Assembly (NCBI RefSeq): GCF_030817415.1
Contig: NZ_JAUSZI010000002.1
Location: 3,100,001 to 3,164,000 of the forward strand
DNA: 64,000 nt
Direction of reading: 5' to 3'
Origin: Streptomyces umbrinus
Lineage (GTDB): Bacteria > Actinomycetota > Actinomycetes > Streptomycetales > Streptomycetaceae
Part shown: positions 52,693 through 62,321 of the stretch, piece after piece
Layout: each line of letters starts with the position of its first letter
Position numbering within the stretch: position 1 is the first letter of the stretch
Notes under the pieces: model-generated
Databases searched by the model: none
The model's input: only the letters and a program-made list of their open reading frames with translations
What the model was told of the DNA's origin: nothing
Position numbers and translations under genes: made by a program

Positions 52693-52823
52693 GAAGGGGA
52701 GACCTCGCTCGTGGGCCGAGGAACGGACACACCGCCCGCGCCCGCCGCGGCGGGCTCGCGCCGCGCGACGTGGAGGGGCGCGGCCGGGACAGCGGTCGTG
52801 GGCCTGCTGCTGGGGGCAGTCAT
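52689..52823 (-). CDS. 44-codon ORF bridging the two permease genes
   Basis: ATG 52823 overlaps the stop of the upstream permease (ATGA), and its own stop overlaps the ATG of the next permease in the same way. The peptide (MTAPSSRPTTAVPAAPLHVA and on) is Ala/Pro/Arg-rich without a fold. Its first residues resemble the N-terminus of the following permease (MTATIDRSTTTPP), so it may be a duplicated or frameshifted start. It may exist only to keep ribosomes moving between the genes. Confidence 0.45.
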   Translation of the reverse strand: MTAPSSRPTTAVPAAPLHVARREPAAAGAGGVSVPRPTSEVSPS

Positions 52824-53752
52824 GACGTGGGCGCCTTGTTCGTGAGTCGGTAGAACAGTGCGGACGCGGTGCCGACGACCAGGGCGAGGATGATCGAGAG
52901 GGCGGAGGCGTAGTTGAAGTTGCCCTGCTGGAAGGCCCAGTCGTAGATCGCCATGATCGGGGTGAAGTCGCGGGTGACCGTCTCCGGCGCCATGGACTTG
53001 AAGAGCATCGTGTCGCTGAAGATCTGCAGCGTGCCGATGATGCTGAGCACGGTGGTGAGGACCAGGGAGCGGCGGACCAGCGGCACCTTGATCGACCAGG
53101 CGATCCGCCACTCGGAGGCCCCGTCGATGCGGGCGGCGTCGTACACGTTCGCGTCGACCGAGCGCAGCGCCGAGTACACGATCAGCATGTTGAAGCCGAT
53201 CCCGCTCCACGCCATCAGGTTGCCGATGGACACCCAGATGAGCTCGCCGCCGTAGAAGTTGGCGTCGATGCCGAAGAGGTCGAAGAAGGGGGTGAGCGGG
53301 CCGACGACCGGGCTGTAGAGGTAGATCCAGATCAGGGTGGCGACGATGCCCGGGATCATGTACGGGATCAGCAGTGGGATACGGAACCGGTCGGCGACGC
53401 GTTGCGAGGCCGCGTCGAGGAGCAGCGCGAGCCCCACACTGGCGATCTGGATGACCGGGATGCTGATCACCGCGAAGAGGCCGACGCGGAGCATCGAGGC
53501 CCAGAAGCGGCCGTCGCCGAAGCCCTCGACGAAGTTGTCGAGGCCGACGAACTCGACGGTCTTCTCGCCGAATCCGAGCCCGGAGCCCTTCTCGCTGTAG
53601 AGGCTCTCCTTGAGCGCCATGACGAGCGGGGTCACGGTGAACAAAAGGAACCCGAGGAAGAAGGGGACCGTGAACGAGGCGCCCTTGAGGGCCATGATCC
53701 GCCGCCATCCCAGGCGCGCGGCCCGGGACGGCGGTTCGGTGACGGCTGCCAT
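52820..53752 (-). CDS. Sugar ABC transporter permease (MalF-type)
   Basis: A 310-residue membrane permease with six helices (FTVPFFLGFLLFTVTPLVMA at the first). The EAA loop is YDAARIDGASEWRIAWSIKV near residue 208. CUT1 family. It begins three bases after the stop of the binding protein, in an operon SBP, permease, 44-codon ORF, permease, large secreted protein. Confidence 0.93.
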   Translation of the reverse strand: MAAVTEPPSRAARLGWRRIMALKGASFTVPFFLGFLLFTVTPLVMALKESLYSEKGSGLGFGEKTVEFVGLDNFVEGFGDGRFWASMLRVGLFAVISIPVIQIASVGLALLLDAASQRVADRFRIPLLIPYMIPGIVATLIWIYLYSPVVGPLTPFFDLFGIDANFYGGELIWVSIGNLMAWSGIGFNMLIVYSALRSVDANVYDAARIDGASEWRIAWSIKVPLVRRSLVLTTVLSIIGTLQIFSDTMLFKSMAPETVTRDFTPIMAIYDWAFQQGNFNYASALSIILALVVGTASALFYRLTNKAPTS

Positions 53753-53755
53753 GGG

Positions 53756-55099
53756 TCAGCCCTCGACGTTGATGTTCTTGGACTTCAGGTCGTCGACCGT
53801 GAACTCCTGGAGGTGCTCAAGGGCCTGCTTCACCGTCATCTTCTTGGTGACGATCTTCGCCCACTGGTCCTGCAACTCGGCGAAGACACCGGTGTAGTTG
53901 GGGCCGACCGTCCAGTTGCTCCTGGCGTGCTCGACGGACTTGAGGATCACGCCGCGGGCCTCGGACTTGTGGGTACCGAAGAGCTTGTCGGTGACCACCG
54001 AGTCGACCCAGGGCGTGACGTCCTTGACTGCGCCCGGCCACTCGTACTGCTTGGTGTCCTTCTGGTAGGTGGAGTCGATGCCTGCCTTGTCGGTCTTCAT
54101 CCACACCGCCGCCTCGACGGCCTCCTTGACGTGCTCGCAGCCCTTGGGGACGAGTACGCCGTTGTTGGCGCTGTAGGAGGGGGTGGTGAATTCCGTGGCG
54201 TCGGAGAACTGGGGCAGGTCGATGGGCTGCCAGTCGCCGAGGGACTTCTTGTAGTTCAGTTCGTAGTTCTGCAGCTGCCAGGTCTGGGTGGGCAGCGAGA
54301 CCATCTTCCCGGAATCGAAGTAGCTGATCAGGGCGGGCCGGTCCTGGTAGGTCTGGTTGGCGACCAGGCCGCCGTCGACCAGTTGCTGGACTATGTCGGC
54401 CGCCTTGAGGGACTCGGGTGACAGGAAGTCGATCTTCCAGCTGTCGCCCTTCTGCTCGTACCAGGTGCCGCCCGCCTGCTGGACCAGGTTGACCAGGGTG
54501 GACGGGTCCTCGCCGGCCAGGTTCATGACGTACACACCGTGCTTCTTGAGCTTCTTGCCCGCGGCGATCACGTCGTCCCAGGTCTTGGGAACGTCGACGC
54601 CGTACTTGTCGTACACCGAGCGGTTGATCATCATGAAGGTCGGGTTGAAGCCGGTCGGGACGGCGTAGTAGGTGCCGCCGGCCTGGACGCTGGGCAGGGC
54701 GGCCGGGTTGAACCGGTCGAGGTACGGCTTGAGTTCCTTGTCGACGCTGCTCAGCAGGCCCTCGCCGACGAGGCTCGGCACCTCGCCGAAGTTCTGCACC
54801 AGGCAGGGGACGTCCTTCTTGGCGGCGACCGCGTTGCGCAGGTTCTGTGCCGTGCCCGGGTTGTCGGCCTGCTTGACGAACTTGAGCCTGATGCCGGGGT
54901 GTGTGCTGTTGAACTTGGCCACCACGGGGTCGACGTTCTTCGTCTCCGACCAGCTCCAGTACTCCAGCGTGACCGGCCCCTTCGACTGGTCCGAGGAGTC
55001 GTCGGAGCCACCGCCGCAGGCGGTCGCGGTGAGGGCGAGCACGGTGGCGAGCGCGGCGACGGACAGGGTCGCGCGGTGCGGGACACGGGGCTGGGGCAT
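53756..55099 (-). CDS. Extracellular sugar-binding lipoprotein of ABC transporter
   Basis: A 447-residue lipoprotein. The signal peptide ends in the lipobox LTATACGGG, then a Ser/Asp linker and the type-1 solute-binding fold (VTLEYWSWSETKNVDPVVAK). It captures an oligosaccharide outside the membrane and delivers it to the two permeases that follow. ATG 55099 has AGGAG upstream. A 22-bp palindrome 67 bases upstream, and a related half-site further up, are likely operators for the LacI protein encoded next door. Confidence 0.94.
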   Translation of the reverse strand: MPQPRVPHRATLSVAALATVLALTATACGGGSDDSSDQSKGPVTLEYWSWSETKNVDPVVAKFNSTHPGIRLKFVKQADNPGTAQNLRNAVAAKKDVPCLVQNFGEVPSLVGEGLLSSVDKELKPYLDRFNPAALPSVQAGGTYYAVPTGFNPTFMMINRSVYDKYGVDVPKTWDDVIAAGKKLKKHGVYVMNLAGEDPSTLVNLVQQAGGTWYEQKGDSWKIDFLSPESLKAADIVQQLVDGGLVANQTYQDRPALISYFDSGKMVSLPTQTWQLQNYELNYKKSLGDWQPIDLPQFSDATEFTTPSYSANNGVLVPKGCEHVKEAVEAAVWMKTDKAGIDSTYQKDTKQYEWPGAVKDVTPWVDSVVTDKLFGTHKSEARGVILKSVEHARSNWTVGPNYTGVFAELQDQWAKIVTKKMTVKQALEHLQEFTVDDLKSKNINVEG

Positions 55100-55165
55100 G
55101 GCGGCTCCTGAGGGGACTGGAACAGGGGGGACCGTCCGCCGCTCGGGTTCTGCCGTCCGAGGGCG

Positions 55166-55187
55166 CCATAGAAATCGGTCTCTATGG
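55166..55187. promoter_or_regulatory. Operator palindrome upstream of the sugar-binding protein gene
   Basis: CCATAGA, 8 bases, TCTATGG: a perfect 7-bp inverted repeat whose centre reads AATCGGTC. It shares 17 of 21 bases with the site at 59272 upstream of the dehydrogenase gene, and is followed at 55194 by a half-match GAACCGGTC. Likely bound by the LacI-family regulator at 55503. Confidence 0.75.
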
Positions 55188-55321
55188 AAGCTAGAACCGG
55201 TCCCGGACGTCGGCAAGACATCGGGCAGAGAAAACTGGGGAACCGGGCCAACTCACCCGGAATTGCACGGGATTTCGAACGAGTAACCGGAAAATGGGTG
55301 CCTACCGGACAGCCGATTCTC

Positions 55322-55334
55322 TAGAGACCGGTTG
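55322..55334. promoter_or_regulatory. Second copy of the operator core
   Basis: TAGAGACCGGTTG, the reverse complement of CAACCGGTCTCTA, which is identical over 13 bases to the core of the site at 59274-59290. It overlaps the small palindrome TCTCTAGAGA at 55318-55327. It lies about 225 bases upstream of the binding-protein start. Confidence 0.65.
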
Positions 55335-55394
55335 TCCAGAGAAGCGCGCAGGCTGCCGCGGGGAGGGGTGGAACCGGGAAGTCAGGGACGGGCG

Positions 55395-55527
55395 GGGGAA
55401 GTCGGTGCCCGGGCCGCCGTGCCGGCCGGGGAAATCGGTGCCCGGATCGCCGCGTCCGCCGGGGAAGATCGGTGCCCGGGGCCTCGTGCCGGCCGGGGAG
55501 AGTCAGTGCCCGGGTCGCCGTGTCGAG
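55395..55527 (+). repeat. 33-bp tandem repeats overlapping the end of the LacI gene
   Basis: About four units beginning at 55395, 55428, 55461 and 55495, each of the form GGGGAA(A/G)TCGGTGCCCGG plus about 15 more bases. The last unit contains the final codons and stop of the LacI gene, so the gene's 3' end has been amplified outward. Confidence 0.88.
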
Positions 55528-56567
55528 TCCCGCAGGACGATGTGGGTGCCGAGCACCAGGTGCTGGCTGCCGGGGAGTTCCTCGCGGTGCAGGGCCAGCC
55601 GGACGGCCGCGCGGCCCAGTTCCTCGTGCGGGACGTTGACGGTGGTGAGCGCCGGGAAGAGGTCCAGGGCCAGCGGCACGTCGTCGTAGCCGACGACGGA
55701 CACGTCGTCGGGGACGCTCACGCCCGCTTCGCGCAGCGCCTGCAGCGCGCCCGCCGCGACCATGTCGGTGCCCGCGAACACGGCCGTGAAGTCGGCGCCG
55801 GACGCGAGGAGTTGACGGGCCCCCTGATAGCCGTGCGAGCGGCTGAACGTGCCGTCCAGGATCAGCTTCGGGTCCGGGGTGAGTCCGAGCAGTTCGTGGG
55901 CGCGCCGGAAGCCGCTGAGGCGCTGCCCGCTGGTGGACAGGCCCGGCACCCGGCCGAGGTAGGCGATGCGCTGATGGCCCGAGGTCAGCAGATGGGTGGT
56001 CATCGCGAAGGCGCCGCCCTCGTTGTCGTACTCGACGACCGTGGCGGGCACCCCCGGGCCGAGCGGCGGCCTGCCGACGAGCACGAGCCGCGAACCCACC
56101 CGGTCCAGGGCGTGCGCGAAGTGCGTCATACGGTCCTGGTAGGCCTTGTCCTCCCAGGCTCCGCCGACGACGATCACGGCGTCGGCCCGCTGCTCGCGCA
56201 TGGTCTCGACGACGGCGAGGACGCGCTGCGGATCGCCGTGCGTGGTGCACAGCATGCAGAGCCTGCCCTCGGCGGACGCCTGCTCCTCCACACCGCGTGC
56301 GATGTGGGCGTAGAAGGGGCCGGTGACGTCGTCGACGACGAACGCCACCGTCTTGTTGGTGGAGCCGCCGAGCGCGCGGGCGTGCGCGTTGACCACGTAG
56401 TCGAGTTCGCGCATCGCCTTGAGCACCCGGGCGCGGGTGCTCGCGGCGACCGGGTAGGTGCCGCCCAGGACCCGGGAGACGGTCGACGCGGAGACGCCGG
56501 CCCGTGCGGCGACGTCCCGGACCGTGGAGGCGTCATTGCCCATCACGGGCTCCGTCTTCTTGGCCAC
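55503..56567 (-). CDS. LacI-family transcriptional regulator
   Basis: A 354-residue repressor. The N-terminal HTH is TVRDVAARAGVSASTVSRVL at about residues 15-34, followed by the hinge helix and the periplasmic-binding-protein-like sensor domain (GYDDVPLALDLFPALTTVNV). GTG 56567 has GGGGAGGGG nine bases upstream. It sits between the sugar ABC operon and the GH39 gene, all on the minus strand, and the palindromes at 55166, 55322 and 59272 are its likely targets. The inducer is presumably a xylo-oligosaccharide or related sugar. Confidence 0.92.
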   Translation of the reverse strand: MAKKTEPVMGNDASTVRDVAARAGVSASTVSRVLGGTYPVAASTRARVLKAMRELDYVVNAHARALGGSTNKTVAFVVDDVTGPFYAHIARGVEEQASAEGRLCMLCTTHGDPQRVLAVVETMREQRADAVIVVGGAWEDKAYQDRMTHFAHALDRVGSRLVLVGRPPLGPGVPATVVEYDNEGGAFAMTTHLLTSGHQRIAYLGRVPGLSTSGQRLSGFRRAHELLGLTPDPKLILDGTFSRSHGYQGARQLLASGADFTAVFAGTDMVAAGALQALREAGVSVPDDVSVVGYDDVPLALDLFPALTTVNVPHEELGRAAVRLALHREELPGSQHLVLGTHIVLRDSTRRPGH

Positions 56568-56603
56568 CGGTGGGATCCCCTCCCCTGCTCTGTACCGGCC
56601 ACC

Positions 56604-58235
56604 CTATGGGGTGGCCGGGTTCTCGTACGCGCTGGTCGGGCCCCCGTCGTCCTGCCGTACGAGCACCACCGACCAGGGCGCGAGCTGCCGTTCGTACGTC
56701 AGCTCGCCCGCCGCGTCGGCCCGTACGGTCTCCGTGCGCGGGGCCGCCCGTCGCAGGGCGGCGATGTCCTCGCGGGAGAGCGGTTCGGGTGCTCCGCGCT
56801 CGCGCCAGGCGGCGAGGGTGTCTCCGCCGGCCGCGCTGCCGGGCTCCAGGATCTCCACGGTGAAGGCGGCGCGGGCCGACAGTCCGGTGAGGCTCAGGGT
56901 GTACAGGACGGGGGTGCCCAGGGCCAGTGTCCGCTCGGCGACCGTGCGGTCCGGTGTCGAGAGGGGCACGGCGAGCGGCATCTCGGCCGGGTAGTGGTAG
57001 GTGAGGGCGGTGATCCGGCCGGAGGCCGCCTCCCTGGTGACGACCGTGCCCGGCTCGTGCACGAGGAGTTCGTCGCCGAGCGCGTGCAGGAACCGGTAGG
57101 CGTGGTACGTCGGCTTGGGTATGCCCTGCTGGTTGAGGAGTCCGAAGCCGCCGTGGAAGGCGGTGTCCCCGGCGCCCATCTCCTCGAAGACGTCCGTGAA
57201 CGTCCAGTACGCGAGTGAGTCGACGAGGCCGATCGACTCCAGGTTGGCCCGGACGACGAAGGTCGCAGCCTGCGGGTGGTCGTGGGTGTGGTCGCGGGAG
57301 GAGGGGGTCGAGCTCCACTCGGTGAGGTGGATCTCGGCGTCCGGGAACGGGCTCTTGCCGACGATGTCCCGGACCGTCGCGAGGTCCCTGCGGGTGGCGT
57401 CGGCGCCGCGTGTGTAGTGGGCGCCCTGGCCGTGGTCGTCGAGCGCCCAGTCCGTGGGGTACGGGTGGCAGGAGACGAAGTCGACGGGCAGCCGCTCGCG
57501 GGAGCAGTGGTCGAGGAAGTGCTCCAGCCAGACGGGCCGCCACTCCAGGGCGTCGAGGTTGTCGGCGGTGACCGTGACGTGGCCGCTCCTGTCCTCGGTG
57601 TCACCGTCGAAGCGGGCGTCCGGCACGAAGTTGCTGGTGGCCGGGCCGCCGACGCGCAGGTCGGGGTCAATTGCCTTGAGGGCGTGGGCCGTTGCCGCGT
57701 ACAGGTCGTAGTACTCGGCTCGGGTGCCGCGGAAGAACGGGGCGAGGTTCGGCTCGTTCCACACCTCGAAGTACCACTGGCGGACCTCGTCGATCCCGTA
57801 CCGGGCGACCCAGTGGCGGACGGTCGCGGAGACCAGGCTCGCCCAGGCCACCAGGTCGGTGGGCGGGGAGCCGTGGGCGCCCCACCAGAAGATTGTGGCC
57901 TTCTCGCGGGCCAAGTCCCCTGGGCTGAAGCCGAGTTCGACGAAGGGGCGGACGCCCGCGTCGAGGATCCGGTCGAACAGGTCGTCCACGTACTGGAAGT
58001 TGAGGACCGCCTGTCCGTCCTCGCCGAGCCGGTACACGAACATGTCGTCGTGGAAGAGGCCGTGGAAGCGTACGTATCGGAAGCCGCAGCCTTCCGCGAC
58101 CTGGCGCAACTGCTCCTGCCAGGAGGCGCGCAGGCCTTCGGCGGCGCGGCCCGCGCCGGTGCACACGGACCAGAAGTGGTGCAGGGGCTCGCCCGGGGCG
58201 GTGGCGTCGGCCCGCGGGGCCAGGATCGAGGTCAT
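56604..58235 (-). CDS. GH39 beta-xylosidase-like glycosidase
   Basis: A 543-residue enzyme without signal peptide, so cytoplasmic. The (beta/alpha)8 barrel has the general acid/base in YFEVWNEPNLAPFF near residue 158 and the nucleophile in IHLTEWSSTPSSRD near residue 304, as in GH39 beta-xylosidases. A C-terminal beta domain follows. It would cleave the imported oligosaccharide. ATG 58235 overlaps the stop of the hydroxyacid dehydrogenase (ATGA). GH39 also includes iduronidases, so the exact sugar is open. Confidence 0.88.
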   Translation of the reverse strand: MTSILAPRADATAPGEPLHHFWSVCTGAGRAAEGLRASWQEQLRQVAEGCGFRYVRFHGLFHDDMFVYRLGEDGQAVLNFQYVDDLFDRILDAGVRPFVELGFSPGDLAREKATIFWWGAHGSPPTDLVAWASLVSATVRHWVARYGIDEVRQWYFEVWNEPNLAPFFRGTRAEYYDLYAATAHALKAIDPDLRVGGPATSNFVPDARFDGDTEDRSGHVTVTADNLDALEWRPVWLEHFLDHCSRERLPVDFVSCHPYPTDWALDDHGQGAHYTRGADATRRDLATVRDIVGKSPFPDAEIHLTEWSSTPSSRDHTHDHPQAATFVVRANLESIGLVDSLAYWTFTDVFEEMGAGDTAFHGGFGLLNQQGIPKPTYHAYRFLHALGDELLVHEPGTVVTREAASGRITALTYHYPAEMPLAVPLSTPDRTVAERTLALGTPVLYTLSLTGLSARAAFTVEILEPGSAAGGDTLAAWRERGAPEPLSREDIAALRRAAPRTETVRADAAGELTYERQLAPWSVVLVRQDDGGPTSAYENPATP

Positions 58236-59239
58236 GCGGTGCGCTCCAGTACGGCGTGGTCGATCGCGTGGGCCAACTCCCGTCCGGACAGCAGGCGTTC
58301 GGCCTCCTCCGTGACGGCGAGACCGAGCCGGGCCACCTCGTTGCCCTGCGAGCCGGCGAGATGCGGGGTGATGAACGCGTTCGGCAGGTCGAAGAGCGGC
58401 GAGTCGACGGGCAGCGGTTCCGGATCGGTGACGTCGAGGATCGCACTGAGCCGGTTCGCGCGCAGCTCCTCGACGAGGGCGTCGTGGTCGAGGAGGGCGC
58501 CGCGGGCCGTGTTGACGAGCACGGATCCCTCTCGCATCAGGGCGAGTTCGCGGCGGCCGATGAGGTGGAGGGTCTCGGGGGTCTGCGGGGCGTGGACGGT
58601 GACGATGTCGCTGGTGGCCAGCAGGTCGTCGAGCGGCAGCAGGGGTACGCCGAGGGCGGCGGCCTCCGTCGCGTCGACGTAGGGGTCGGCGAGGGTGACC
58701 CGCAGGTCGAAGGGGCGCAGCAGTTCGATGAGGCGGCGGCCGATCCGGGAGGCGCCGACGACGCCCACGCGGCGGCCGAAGTTGCCGATGCCCGGCATGA
58801 TCTCCCCGTAGGGGAAGGCGCGTTGGGCGCGGAGGCGGTCGCGCTGGGCGAAGAGGTCCTTGCCCGCCAGGAGGATCATGGCGAGCGTGTACTCCGCCAC
58901 GGGGAGGGCGTTGGCGCCGGCCGCGGAGGAGACGGTGATGCCGCGTTCCCAGACGGCGGGCGAGGTGAGTCCCTTGACGGAGCCGGCCGCGTGGAGGATC
59001 GCCCGCAGCCTGGGGGCGGCGGTCAGGACCGCCTCGTCGATGTGGGGGCAGCCCCAGCCGGTGATCAGGATCTCCGTGTCGGCGAGTGCGTCCCGTACTC
59101 GGGGGTCGGTGAAGTTCTCGGCCGTGAGAGTGGGATCGATTTCTACCGCGTTGCCCAGGCGGGCCAGTACGTCCGGAGGGAAGATGTGGGGCACGTTCTC
59201 GGCTGTCATGGCGAAGAGCGCGGCGGGGCGTGGGCGCAA
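58232..59239 (-). CDS. D-isomer-specific 2-hydroxyacid dehydrogenase family protein
   Basis: A 335-residue NAD(P)-dependent dehydrogenase. The nucleotide motif GVVGASRIGRRLIELL is near residue 160, with NTARGALLDHDALVEEL, the conserved Asp in ILDVTDPEPLP and catalytic His in ITPHLAGSQGNEVARL near 298. In sugar loci such enzymes often act on sugar-acid or keto intermediates. TTG 59239 was chosen because GGAAGG lies about nine bases ahead; ATG 59209 has no ribosome site. First gene of the transcript leading into the GH39 gene; an operator-like palindrome lies 32 bases upstream. Confidence 0.88.
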   Translation of the reverse strand: MRPRPAALFAMTAENVPHIFPPDVLARLGNAVEIDPTLTAENFTDPRVRDALADTEILITGWGCPHIDEAVLTAAPRLRAILHAAGSVKGLTSPAVWERGITVSSAAGANALPVAEYTLAMILLAGKDLFAQRDRLRAQRAFPYGEIMPGIGNFGRRVGVVGASRIGRRLIELLRPFDLRVTLADPYVDATEAAALGVPLLPLDDLLATSDIVTVHAPQTPETLHLIGRRELALMREGSVLVNTARGALLDHDALVEELRANRLSAILDVTDPEPLPVDSPLFDLPNAFITPHLAGSQGNEVARLGLAVTEEAERLLSGRELAHAIDHAVLERTA

Positions 59240-59271
59240 GGTGGGGTGGCCTTCCGGATCGGTGACGCGTT

Positions 59272-59292
59272 TATAGCAACCGGTCTCTACGG
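59272..59292. promoter_or_regulatory. Operator-like site upstream of the dehydrogenase/GH39 genes
   Basis: TATAGCAACCGGTCTCTACG plus one G matches the palindrome at 55166 at 17 of 21 positions. It lies 33-53 bases upstream of the TTG start at 59239. It supports joint control of this operon and the ABC operon by the LacI protein between them. Confidence 0.72.
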
Positions 59293-59368
59293 TAGGTCTC
59301 GCGGAGCGAGAGGGTCAATGGACCGGGGCCCGACGGCGCTGGACAGGGTCCGACGGTGAGTGGGTGGG

Positions 59369-59413
59369 TGCGGGTTGGTTGTGGCTGGTCGCGCAGTTCC
59401 CCGCGCCCCTGAG
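59369..59413 (-). repeat. Dispersed terminator-tail repeat, copy 5 (reverse)
   Basis: Plus-strand GTGGCTGGTCGCGCAGTTCC then CCGCGCCCCTGAG is the reverse complement of the tail at 8747 and 47104. It lies in the space between the divergent dehydrogenase and alditol oxidase genes, not after a gene end, which argues against a pure terminator role for every copy. Confidence 0.8.
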
Positions 59414-59431
59414 TCGGAATGGGCGAGGTAA

Positions 59432-60730
<1,299 letters not shown>

Positions 60731-60800
60731 CGGAAGGGTGACGGACGGCTCGATCCCCACTCTGCCGACTGTGAGCGGCAGGGACTTTGTACAGCCCCTT

Positions 60801-60818
60801 TCCTAACCCCTTGTCGAA
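60801..60818. promoter_or_regulatory. Candidate ROK-regulator site upstream of its own gene
   Basis: TCCTAACCCCTTGTCGAA. The last 16 bases differ by two from CCAACCCCTTGCCGAA upstream of the SBP gene at 62229-62244. It lies 84 bases before the ROK gene start. A shared site suggests autoregulation plus control of the transporter. Confidence 0.55.
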
Positions 60819-60901
60819 AGTCCCCGGACGGTCATAGCCTTGCGCCGCGCCGGGGCCGTCGGGCCCCGCCATGGCCTGGAGGGACCGGGGGGCACATTCT
60901 G

Positions 60902-62167
60902 GTGAAGCGCACATCACGCGACATCCGCACCGCGAACCGCTATGGGGTGCTGCGCCAGATCATCGCCCATTCACCCACGTCCCGCCAGGAGCTGGCCGCC
61001 GCCACCGGGCTGAGCCTCGCCACGATCGCCACGCTGGTCGGTGAGCTGCTCGACCTGGGGATGCTGACGGAGGTCGGGTTCGAGGACTCCGCGGGTGGCC
61101 GCCCGCGGGGCCTCGTGGCCGTCAACGCGTCGGGGGGCGCGTTGATCGGCGTCGACATCGCGGAGACGTACGTCCGGGTCGAGCTGTTCGACCTGGCGCT
61201 GGGAGTGCTGGCCCGTGCCGACGAGGACATGCGCCCCGGTGAGATCCGTCCGGAGCAGGTCGTCGGGCATGTCGCCTCGGCCGTCGGCTCGGTGGTGGCA
61301 CAGGCCGGTATCGAGGGCGCCCGGGTGCTCGGGGTCGGGGTCAGCGTGCCGGGCCAGGTGGACCGCGAGGCCGGTGTCTCGGAGTACGCGCCGAACTGGG
61401 ACTGGCACGACGTGCCGCTGCTCGACCTGCTCGCCGAGCACATCGCGTATCCGCTGTATCTGGACAATCCGCTGCGCGCCTGCGCGGTCGCCGAGCTGTG
61501 GTTCGGGGCGGCACGCGGTCGCGGGGACGCCGTGGTGGTGAACCTCGGGACGGGCGTCGGTGCCGGGCTCGTGCTGGGCGGCGGGCTGCACCGGGGGGTG
61601 AGCAACAGCGCCGGCGAGTGGGGGCACACCACGCTCGTGCTGGACGGGCGGCCGTGCCACTGCGGCAACCACGGGTGCGTGGAGACGTACGTCGGGGCGC
61701 CCGGAATCATGCTGAATCTCCGCGAGTCGAGCCCGGACAGCGCTCTGCTGCATCCCGAGGACCAGACCGCGACGATCAACGCGCTCGCCCGCGGGGTCGC
61801 CGCGCAGGACCCGGTGGCGACCGAGGTGGTCCAGGACACGGCGCGCTATCTCGGCGCCGCCATCGCCGACCTGGTGAACCTCCTCAATCCCGAGGTGGTC
61901 GTGCTGAGCAGCTGGGTCGCGGCCACGCTCGCCGAGCCGCTGCTGTACGAGGTCCGCGAGGCCGTGGCCCGGCACGCGCTGAGACGGCCGCTGGCCAGCA
62001 CCGAGATCGTCCTCTCCCCCATTCCCACGGACCCGGTGTGCCTGGGCGCGGCGACGTTCGCGCTGGAGGGTGCCCTCAGCTCGGTGGGCCTGAGACCCGT
62101 CGGCGGCAAGGCCTCCGCCCCTCGTCGTGTCTCCCCCACGAAGAGCCGTACAGCGCCGTCTTCCTGA
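60902..62167 (+). CDS. ROK-family transcriptional regulator
   Basis: A 421-residue protein with an N-terminal winged helix (SRQELAAATGLSLATIATLV, about residues 23-42) and a ROK sugar-kinase-like domain: VNLGTGVGAGLVLGGGLHRG phosphate loop and the zinc motif GHTTLVLDGRPCHCGNHGCV near residue 243. ROK regulators such as XylR or NagC sense sugars; loss of kinase activity is usual when the HTH is present. GTG 60902 is close to the region's GGAGGGACC. The following transporter on the same strand is its likely target. Confidence 0.92.
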   Translation: MKRTSRDIRTANRYGVLRQIIAHSPTSRQELAAATGLSLATIATLVGELLDLGMLTEVGFEDSAGGRPRGLVAVNASGGALIGVDIAETYVRVELFDLALGVLARADEDMRPGEIRPEQVVGHVASAVGSVVAQAGIEGARVLGVGVSVPGQVDREAGVSEYAPNWDWHDVPLLDLLAEHIAYPLYLDNPLRACAVAELWFGAARGRGDAVVVNLGTGVGAGLVLGGGLHRGVSNSAGEWGHTTLVLDGRPCHCGNHGCVETYVGAPGIMLNLRESSPDSALLHPEDQTATINALARGVAAQDPVATEVVQDTARYLGAAIADLVNLLNPEVVVLSSWVAATLAEPLLYEVREAVARHALRRPLASTEIVLSPIPTDPVCLGAATFALEGALSSVGLRPVGGKASAPRRVSPTKSRTAPSS

Positions 62168-62227
62168 CGTCGGCGCTCTGCCACGTCCGGTATTCCGGAC
62201 GGGGCACAACGCTTCTAACAGACTTCG

Positions 62228-62244
62228 TCCAACCCCTTGCCGAA
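62228..62244. promoter_or_regulatory. Second candidate ROK-regulator site, upstream of the SBP gene
   Basis: TCCAACCCCTTGCCGAA, 77 bases ahead of the binding-protein start. Near-copy of the site at 60801. A GCCGAAGG similarity follows at about 62251. Confidence 0.55.
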
Positions 62245-62321
62245 GCATTAGCCGAAGGTTAACGTCCCGCCACCGCACAGCGATTTCGAGCCGCAGCCGT
62301 ACTCGAGACAAGGACGTCAGA

